Shown one piece after another: positions 56,979 to 64,000 of a stretch of 64,000 bases of DNA; the first letter of the stretch is position 1; every line of letters starts with the position of its first letter. Source of the stretch: Benincasa hispida (taxonomy: Eukaryota > Streptophyta > Magnoliopsida > Cucurbitales > Cucurbitaceae). Location: the NCBI RefSeq assembly GCF_009727055.1, contig NC_052349.1:40288029-40352028 (forward strand), read 5' to 3'. The position numbers were made by a program, and so were the translations under genes. The notes below the pieces were generated by a model, which saw only the letters and a program-made list of their open reading frames with translations, did not search any database and was not told the origin of the DNA.

Positions 56979-57800
56979 TCAAAGGATTATAAAGACGATA
57001 ACATTTGAACTTGCATCATAGCTGATGAAGATGAGTTTCTCACATCGATCATCGAGCTTGGTCCTTTTTTCTTTCGACACATGAGCATATGCAATACTCC
57101 CAAACACCTTGAAGTGACCAATCCCGGGCTTTCTTCCATTCCATGCTTCTTGAGACGTCTTGTCAAGCATACTTTTGGTTGGAGCTCGATTTGTGAAATA
57201 AACCGCACAAGCTATGGCCTCCGCACAAAATTCCCTCGACATCTTTTTTGCCTTTGGCATGATTCTTGCCATTTTCAACATTGTCTGATTCTTCCTCTCT
57301 ACCATGCCATTTTGTTATGATGTCCTTGGGACTATTAACGGACGTCGGATGCCTTTTTCATTACAAAATTGTTTGAACTTATTTGATGTGAATTCACCAC
57401 CTCGATCGGTTCTCATGGCATTGATTGTAAGGTTGTTTTCATTCTCCACACGTGCCTTAAATCTCTTGAAGATTTCAAATACTTTTGATTTTTCCTTCAA
57501 AAAGTACACCCACGTTTTTCTAGAAAAATCATCAATAAAGAGAAGGAAATATTTACTTTTACCATGAGATTTTGGTTTGATCATTCCACACACATCGGCA
57601 TGGATGAGTTCTAAAGACTTCTTTGCTCTTGTCATAGACTTCTTCGAAAAACTACTTCGATGATGTTTGCCAAGCAAACACCCTTCACACACTTGGTTTG
57701 GCTTTTGAATGTGTGGTAAACCTCGCACCATCTTCTTCTTCGACAAATCTTCTAGACTTCCAAAATTGAGGTGCCCGAACCATAGATGCCAAGTCATGAG
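56979..57800 (-). pseudogene. Element F integrase
   Basis: HHCC domain WHLWFGHLNFGSLEDLSKKK to VCEGCLLGKHHRSSF. Core with all three catalytic residues present: IHADVCGMI (Asp), MRTDRGGEF (Asp) and NGMVERKNQT (Glu). A single TAA at 57,314-57,316 stands for the Gln before QNG; without it the frame would run about 270 codons. The C-terminal part (FTNRAPTKSMLDKTSQEAWN, KVFGSIAYAHV) ends at about 56,979. The best-preserved integrase in the window. Confidence 0.92.
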
Positions 57801-58370
57801 AGATCTTCATAACACGTCTTCAAGCATTTTGGAACATCATTATATATATTCAAAGGAAACATTCGATTTTTGGTCATGGAGACTTTAGCAATAAGTCTCT
57901 CATGATTATCCCTCAAATACAAACAATTGTTTTTCATTTGAACTTCACAACCTTTCTCTAACAATTGTCCTACACTCAATATATTATTTTTTACATTGGG
58001 AATGTAATAAACATTTGTGCATATTATTGATTTTCTCCATTTCTTAACCGAATGAGAATTTTACCTATTCCTTCTCGATGCGCGGCCCAGAAGGAAGAAT
58101 GTGTCTCTCAGACAGGCGAACTATTACTTTCTCCAATCCCGTTCAAACTCCACAACAATCTCACGTCTTCCACACATATGATCGGAGGGGCTTCTGTTCT
58201 AGATACCCCAACATACTATCTGACTCTCCTTCTTCCTCCCTGAAAACCATAAAATAAGTTTCCATTTCTCTTTCTGCCAAATAAATTGGGAGCCCCTGAT
58301 TGGGCTGATGGTGCCTTAAAATACATGGGGTTTGATCGGTCCCGATGCTTTCGATCAATCGACTCTATTT
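57801..58370 (-). pseudogene. Element F protease and linker remnant
   Basis: Between the gag zinc knuckle and integrase. Short pieces such as QLLEKGCEVQMKNNCLYLRD (57,970) represent the end of the protease/pre-integrase section. No D-S-G catalytic motif could be read, and stops are frequent. Confidence 0.6.
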
Positions 58371-58379
58371 GAGATGAGT

Positions 58380-59217
58380 AATCCTCATTCGCATAATGTC
58401 CATATTTGTTACAATTATAACATTTTAGCTGAGATTTATCTCTCCTGGACCTTCCACCTCGTCTTCCTCTTCCTCTTGAGGATTCAGACGAGTTTTGAGA
58501 AACATCGGTGTTGGCTTCACCTCTTCCACCATGGCCTCAACCACCACGACTATTCTCCTCCTTGATTTTGAGATGGAGAAGTTGTTCAACGGTCTCTGTT
58601 TGCTCCATCCTCCTTTTCTTTTTCTCCTCATAGGCTTGTAACGAGCTTATAAATTGTTCAATTGTCATGTTCTTGAGATCCTTTGTCTCCTCGATCGTCG
58701 TGATGATAATCTCGAACTTTGTATTTAGGCTTCGTAGAACCTTCTCCATGACACGAACATCGGTGATTTCTTCACCATTCTGTCTCAATTGGTTGACGAC
58801 AACCATTACTTTTGTGTGATATTTCGCTATCACCTTTGTCTCCTTCATTTGTAAAGATTCAAACTCACCACGTAAGGTTTGCAACCATACATTTTTCACA
58901 CGATCGGCTCCTCTATGAATCAATTGGAGCTTGTGCCATGCCGCCTTTGATGTCTCTGCATTGGCGATAGTCTTAAACGTATCTTCGTCCACCAGTTGAT
59001 ACAAGATACAAAGGGCCTTCTTGTCCTTCTTTTTTATCTTCTTTAATGCATCTCTTTGCGCTTGATCTGCTCCAGCTTCTACCTCTTAGAAACCGTTCTC
59101 CACGATCTCCCACACGTCTTGTGCTCCTAGTAACGCTTTTATCTTGATGCTCCAATTGTCATAATTGAGGTTGGTAAGCATTGGTAGTTGAAGTGAACCT
59201 ATCCCACTATTGACCAT
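58380..59217 (-). pseudogene. Element F gag
   Basis: Start chosen at 59,217 (MVNSGIGSLQLPMLTNLNYD), 24 bp after the primer site, followed by NWSIKIKALLGAQDVWEIVE and a TAA at 59,086-59,088. A long frame follows: YQLVDEDTFKTIANAETSKA, VMEKVLRSLNTKFEIIITTI and MTIEQFISSLQAYEEKKKRR. The zinc knuckle CYNCNKYGHYANED (58,434-58,393) lacks its last Cys. Confidence 0.92.
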
Positions 59218-59255
59218 TTTTCTCTCAATATTTTCTACTAGCTCTGATACCACTA

Positions 59256-59521
59256 TGTTAGAAAAAAACGTGGAGGACAAATATGAAAAATGAGAGATAG
59301 ATATTTTCATTCAACTAAGCATGCATGCCTTTATATAGGCTTACAAACATAACCATAGGAATGCCAATGGTTTAAAGCTATAAATGTCATCAAATGCTCA
59401 TAACTCACATAACTCTTATAACTAAAAAATCACTATTGGTTACAAAAAACTAAAAATCACAAAACCCAAAAGTCACACTAAATGCCACAAATAAAGTTTA
59501 ATAATGACAAACTTTTCAACA
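59256..59521 (-). repeat. Element F 5' LTR
   Basis: 266 bp; on the minus strand TGTTGAAAAGTTTGTC to TTTTTTTCTAACA. The plus-strand sequence CTTTATATAGGC (59,330-59,341) has TATATAA in complement, a plausible minus-strand TATA box. No partner LTR is present. Confidence 0.85.
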
Positions 59522-60670
59522 CACTTTGGGACCTATCAGACGATCATTTTAGAGTTTTGTTACATCCATTCTCTTAGGTTCAGTCATTACTTGCTAACAA
59601 TGTACTACGAATCATAAGGCCATGTCTTTGGTTGTGCTCATCAGTTATGTTTTGGGTGAAACGTATGACTAAAAAGAAGCAACTATATCTATAGTGACAA
59701 GAAAAAGTTGTCTCAAAACCTTGATGTTGGCACTTGGTGCTCTAAATCCAAGCTTTTTTGTTTTCTTTCTTTTTTTTTTTTTTTTAACTATGATATTTGT
59801 ACCATTGCTTTAAATTGGAGAGCTTTACTGTAACTACCCTATTTGTATCTTTACACATCAATGAAGTATCTTTGCTCAAAAACCATCCTTAGAGCGTCTG
59901 GATGTTGCTTCAAGAAATTTTTTGAATTATATAGGACTAAATTGGAAGTCGATGAAATCATTGGAGAAAAAGGGATTTTCAATGTTTAATTAGGATAGTG
60001 GAGATTGATCATTGGATAATATATGTGATTAAGTTATTGTTACCTTTGTTGAAACTGAAATTTAGAAATGATGGACTTTAATGTGTAAGCTTCATCGCAT
60101 ATGGTAACTATTTGATTTTTCGTTTTTCATTTTTTAAAATGAAGTCTACTTTTTTTAATTCTTAAAAATAATTTGCATCATTCTTCAAGTAAAAGAGTTG
60201 AGTTCATAGCCAAGTTCCAAAAAAAGTATAATTTTTTTTACTTTTCAATTAGCTTGATTTTTGAAAATATTTGTAAAAGATAGATAATAAAGCAAGAAAG
60301 TTAGAGGTAGAATGACTGTTTATAGACTTAATTTTCAAAAACTAAATTTGTTACCAAACGAGACCTAAATTTCTTGTTGTATGATGAATTTATCAACATA
60401 GCTACATGATTTTCTATTGATTGGTTAATTTGTTTATCTTAATTATATGGATAGGTTAGGGGTCTTTTTAAATATAAAAAATATTTTCAAATATCTACAT
60501 TTCATAGGAAAAAATTTCAAGGGCTAGTTGCATAAATAGAATTGAAGCCCAAAATAATAGAATATGTAGTACAAGGATAAAATAATTGCATATATAGATA
60601 AAAAAAAAAATGGTAAAAGACTAAAAAACTCATGCCTAACCACCATTTTGCTCGCTTCTTTCCAGTTTTC
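59522..60670. other. Intergenic DNA, no feature recognised
   Basis: AT-rich, with no coding similarity on either strand and a T-rich run at 59,768-59,785. Confidence 0.5.
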
Positions 60671-60679
60671 TCAAATTAA

Positions 60680-61640
60680 AAGCTATCACTGATAGCAACT
60701 ATCAGTGATAGCCACTGATAGCTTCTATCAATTACTATCGATGATAGTTGTTACCAGAGATAACCACTGATAGCTGCTATCGCTGATAGCTTCTATCAAT
60801 TACTATCGATGATAGTTGTTACCAGAGATAACTTTCAATTTGAGAAAAAGTAATAAAATCTTGAAATATTAGCTTTTAATTTGCTATCAATTATCAGTAG
60901 CTATCATTGATTCACTTTCATCAATTGGAATCAACCTTGAAATATAAAAGCTTAAGGCTATCAATGGCTATCAATGATAAATTTATAAATAGTGATCAAC
61001 TTTGAAAGAAGACTAACAACTTTGATTACCACAGTAGCTATCACTAATAATCTTTTATCATGGCTATTACTAATAGCAGCTATCAGCCGCTATCACTGAT
61101 AGACTTTCATCAATTAGAATAAACATTGAAATATTAATACTTAAGACTATCAATGATAGACTTCTATATCTGTTATCATCTTTGAAAGAAACTCGATATA
61201 TAGATATCAGCTAAGTTATATCACTGATATCACTAACATCACTCATATTGTGGTTATCAGTGATAGCTTCTTTCAATGATAACATTATTGATAAGATGCT
61301 ATTAATGATCTCACTGATATGATGCTATCAGTGATAATTCTCTATCACTGATAACGTGCTATCAGTGGTAGCTTCTATCATTGATAACGTGCTATGGAGT
61401 AGCTTCTATCGCCGATAACCTGCTATCGAGTAGCTTCTATCATCGATAACATGCTATGAGTATTAGCTTCTATCACTGGTAATATGCTATCAGTAGTAGC
61501 TTCTATCAATCATAGCCACTGAATACCTTTTTCCCCTTTCATGTCCTTCCCAAACATTTATATGTCCCTTTTTTTTCCATGATAGCTTCTGTCACTGATA
61601 AACATGTTATTAGTGATAACTTCTAGGCATTCCACTTACA
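60680..61640. repeat. Degenerate CTATCA/TGATAG palindromic array
   Basis: Dozens of copies of CTATCACTGATAG-like words. There are two levels of order: a roughly 55-60-bp duplication (60,711-60,830, containing CTATCAATTACTATCGATG twice), and from about 61,318 to 61,510 five or more units of about 33-40 bp with GATAACGTGCTATCAG then TAGCTTCTATCA. Each word is its own near inverted complement, so single strands could fold many ways. Confidence 0.85.
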
Positions 61641-61889
61641 TTTTAGTTTGAGATTCAACTTTATTAATTAAATTCACTAAGTTGGCTATCAATGATCGAT
61701 TTCTATAAGTGGCTATTAACTATGAAAATATAATCAACGATTAAGATATCAATGATAGAAATTATAGTAGTTATCACTGATAGATTTTCATTTGTTATTT
61801 GTGTTTATTATTTGTTATAATAATCAAACTTGATGATTGGCTTATTTGTGTTAAGTCAATTATGAATTGAGTACTTTCAAGTTCAACCT

Positions 61890-62497
61890 CATAATTCTTG
61901 TGAAAAAAAGGGGAAGAAGAAAAAACTCAAATAAAGGAAAGAAAAATTTTAAAATAAGAGAAAGAGAAGAACCAAAAACTGAAGAAAGGAAAGAAAATTA
62001 AATAGAAAAAGGGAAGAAAAACCAGAGAAATGAAAGAAAAATAAAAAAATAAAAAAGAGAGAGAGAAAGAAAGAGAAGAAGCAGAGAATCGGAGAAGAAA
62101 AAAAAATGAATAAGCAAAAACTGAAGAAAGAAAAGAAAATTAAAAAAAAATAAACAAACTAAAGGGAAAAAAGAATGAAATGAAAGAAAATAAAAAATAA
62201 AGGAAAGAAGCAAAAATCGGATAAATAAAAGAATAAAAAAAAGAAAAGGAAGAAGTAGAGATGTCTAATTTTTCCACAGGGGTCCCGTCCCGAACGGGGC
62301 GGGGATTCCCGATTAGGCAGGGAATGGGGGAAGGGGAAGGGGGTAATTCCCCATGAGCTAAATGGGGAAGGGGATGGGGAATGCATTTCCCGTCCTTGTC
62401 CTATTCAGCTCACGGGAAATTTTTCCCTCCATTCACCGTTCCTGTTCTCGCCCTGATTAGTTTCTACAAATTTATTTAATATAGTTATCTAATGTTA

Positions 62498-62533
<36 letters not shown>

Positions 62534-63085
62534 AATATTACATTTAAATTTCAAATTTGATTATTTATTGGGAAAGATAATGAATATGTTTAAATTGAAT
62601 ATTGAAATTTAGATTATATATGTGAACAATTTTATTTATATTTATTTCTTTCTACTATAAGAAATTAATTAACTTTTTTAGACTAAAATTTGAGTAATTT
62701 ATCTTTAAATTAAAATTGTCATGTAAAACTAACATAATAAATAATTTAGTAATTTGTTCACATTAGTGATTTAAATTAATTAGTTTTTTACAAAAATAAA
62801 AATGTAACGGAGAAAATTTCCCGTGGGGAACCCGATCCCCACGAATTCCCCGTGGGTAATCCTCGTCCCGATCCCTGTGGGAAATTTCACATGGATGGGG
62901 AATGAAATGGGGAGCAGAGACGGGGATCGGGAATGGCATCCCCGGCTCCACCCGCCGCGTGGACATCTCTAGGAAGAAGCAAAAACTAGAGAAAGGAAAG
63001 AAAATGAAAAAATAGAAAAAGGGAGAGAAGAAGCAAAAATTGAAGAAAATAAAGAAAAAAATTGAAAAAAAAAAAGGTGTGCAAC
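61890..63085 (+). repeat. Polypurine tract (plus strand A/G-rich), split by a hAT element
   Basis: Left part 61,890-62,255 and right part 62,972-63,085 are almost purely A and G on the plus strand. Degenerate units such as GAAGAAGCAAAAACTGAAG and GGAAAGAAAAT recur. All long minus-strand open frames here are low-complexity Phe/Ser artefacts. Confidence 0.88.
62256..62971. mobile_element. Non-autonomous hAT element (716 bp)
   Basis: Termini TAGAGATGTCT and, in complement, TAGAGATGTCC: inverted repeats of 10 bases that fit the hAT pattern. A perfect 8-bp TSD, GGAAGAAG, lies at 62,248-62,255 and 62,972-62,979. The ends are GC-rich with many GGGG/CCCC runs (62,280-62,460 and 62,815-62,960) and the middle is AT-rich with an ATT microsatellite (about 62,502-62,530). 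No transposase. A truncated relative is at 4,822. Confidence 0.93.
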
Positions 63086-63089
63086 AAGA

Positions 63090-63740
63090 CAAGACAAGGG
63101 AGGACGAAATTGGAAATTAAAAAAAATCAAAGATTGACTAGTCAACTCATTCATATTTGCAAATATTTTAGAGATATAATATATGTTTAAATTTTTTCTC
63201 TTATTCTACTATCTATTACAAATATCCAAATTTCAAAAGTACAAGCATGAATCTTTTTGTTATAAAGTATAAATCTTTTTGGGATTTTTCTATTTATAAA
63301 AATTTCTCAATAGATTATTGTTGAAAACGTAGTAGACAAACCCGTATTTTTTTGGTAAATGGCTTTACATACCAAAAATCGTTCAATGACATACAATCTA
63401 GCATAAACAAATAACTTGTGTTTTCAAATAATTTGTATTTTTGGCAAATGACTCCCTTTTCTTGACTTCCTTACAAATAAGCCATCGTACACATATATTA
63501 TGTTAGTAGAAAATATATAAAAAGAGATCAATATTAAATACTAATACATTTGCTTGTATACATTTGACTCTACACGAAATACGTAAAGATAAATCAATAT
63601 ACTTAGTTATTCACATGTATCCAACAACTATTCATGTATAGTTATTCGTGTATTGATTATTCTTCTATGGTTTTGCATTTAGGGTTAATTAATATAATTC
63701 ATGTCTCTGAAAATGTTTCTAGATCAACTTCAACATCCTT
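63090..63740. other. Intergenic DNA, no feature recognised
   Basis: AT-rich sequence with repeated TATTCATGTAT/TATTCGTGTAT words near 63,600-63,665. No coding trace. Confidence 0.5.
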
Positions 63741-64000
63741 CCTTAATTTGGACTTGAGAAACTCCAAAATTAATGTTACGAAATCAACAAACAAAGAACG
63801 CAGAAAATGTAAAATAATAAAGAATCGACACATAGATTTACGTGATTCCCTTAACAGTATGCTAGCTACATCCATGGTACAAAGGAAAACAATTTTATTA
63901 GAGAGAATATTACAGAATACAGAATGAGTGATGCCTCTAGGGTTTAGAGTGTTTATATAGCGCACTTCTCCAAACCCTAAGGTTGTAAATGTAAATTACA
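63741..64000 (-). repeat. Possible LTR fragment running off the right edge
   Basis: Minus-strand features resemble plant LTRs. The plus strand reads TTTACGTGATTCCCTTAACA then GCTAGCTACATCCATGG, like the TTACGTGGTTC...CTACGTCCA block also seen in element E LTRs (44,565-44,595). A TATATAAAC box in complement lies near 63,950-63,962. No boundary or TSD is visible in the window. Confidence 0.4.

Larger units (their letters stand above)
56392..59521 (-). mobile_element. Ty1/copia element F, minus strand, truncated at RT
   Basis: On the minus strand: 5' LTR (59,521-59,256), primer site complement GCTCTGATACCA at 59,241-59,252, gag, protease remnant, integrase, then the RT N-terminus ending at RLET (56,396), where D3 begins. 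The rest of RT, RNase H and the 3' LTR are absent. Domain order marks Ty1/copia. Confidence 0.9.

Noticed and set aside
60680..61640. Regularly spaced repeats resembling a CRISPR array
   Set aside because: Units are palindromic, variable in length and without unique spacers; plant nuclear DNA; it is a minisatellite.
61998..62386. Minus-strand Phe/Ser/Leu-rich frames suggestive of membrane proteins
   Set aside because: They are translations of the complement of the polypurine tract and the hAT end; low-complexity artefacts.
63634..63927. 97-codon open frame near the right edge
   Set aside because: No recognisable domain; surrounding sequence resembles LTR; overlapping frames exist on both strands.

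Overview
The window is nuclear DNA from a flowering plant: it is AT-rich, has no bacterial-style genes, and is dominated by plant LTR retrotransposons, hAT and Mutator-type elements, plus one recognisable plant gene, a chalcone synthase-type (type III polyketide synthase) pseudogene. Abundant CTATCA/TGATAG foldback motifs hint at a cucurbit, but that is a weak inference. I found no intact protein-coding gene; every coding trace is broken.

The organising object is the chalcone synthase (CHS) pseudogene. Exon 1 is at 14,980-15,160 and intron 1 runs to about 16,284. Exon 2 is split three ways: 16,285-16,364, 22,352-22,391 and 49,931-50,558. The first split is caused by a 6.0-kb Ty3/gypsy chromovirus (16,365-22,351). 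The second is caused by a Ty1/copia element, here Copia-A (22,392-49,930), with matching 5-bp target-site duplications (TSDs). Copia-A was itself invaded by a non-autonomous gypsy-like element B (24,583-34,035), which contains a solo LTR G1 (29,974-33,927), which contains an inverted LTR D1 (31,302-33,162). It was also invaded by a second non-autonomous gypsy element C (35,573-41,460, rearranged), a 1.85-kb solo LTR D2 (41,661-43,510), and a reverse-strand Tork/TNT1-like copia E (44,138-49,572). Several of these insertions have exact or one-mismatch 5-bp TSDs.

The left part of the window (1 to about 13,480) is an older, decayed tandem copy of the region from about 13,490 to 38,340. It carries the 5' end of CHS exon 2, the same Copia-A insertion at the same nucleotide, and the same B and C insertions, so the duplication came after those insertions. 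Copy 1 then lost CHS exon 1 and part of element B; a truncated hAT element sits at the latter breakpoint. Copy 2 alone received the chromovirus and the G1/D1 nest.

Right of CHS lie a hAT transposase C-terminal fragment (minus strand, 52,030-52,826), an LTR with primer-binding site (G2, 52,836-55,315), and a related LTR in opposite orientation (D3, 55,316-56,391), the last two forming a long inverted repeat. Next is a truncated reverse-strand copia F (56,392-59,521), then a CTATCA/TGATAG array (60,680-61,640) and a polypurine tract (about 61,890-63,085) split by a 716-bp non-autonomous hAT with an 8-bp TSD. The right edge may be part of another LTR. The elements do not work together as a pathway; the window is a layered record of insertion, duplication and decay around one dead biosynthetic gene.
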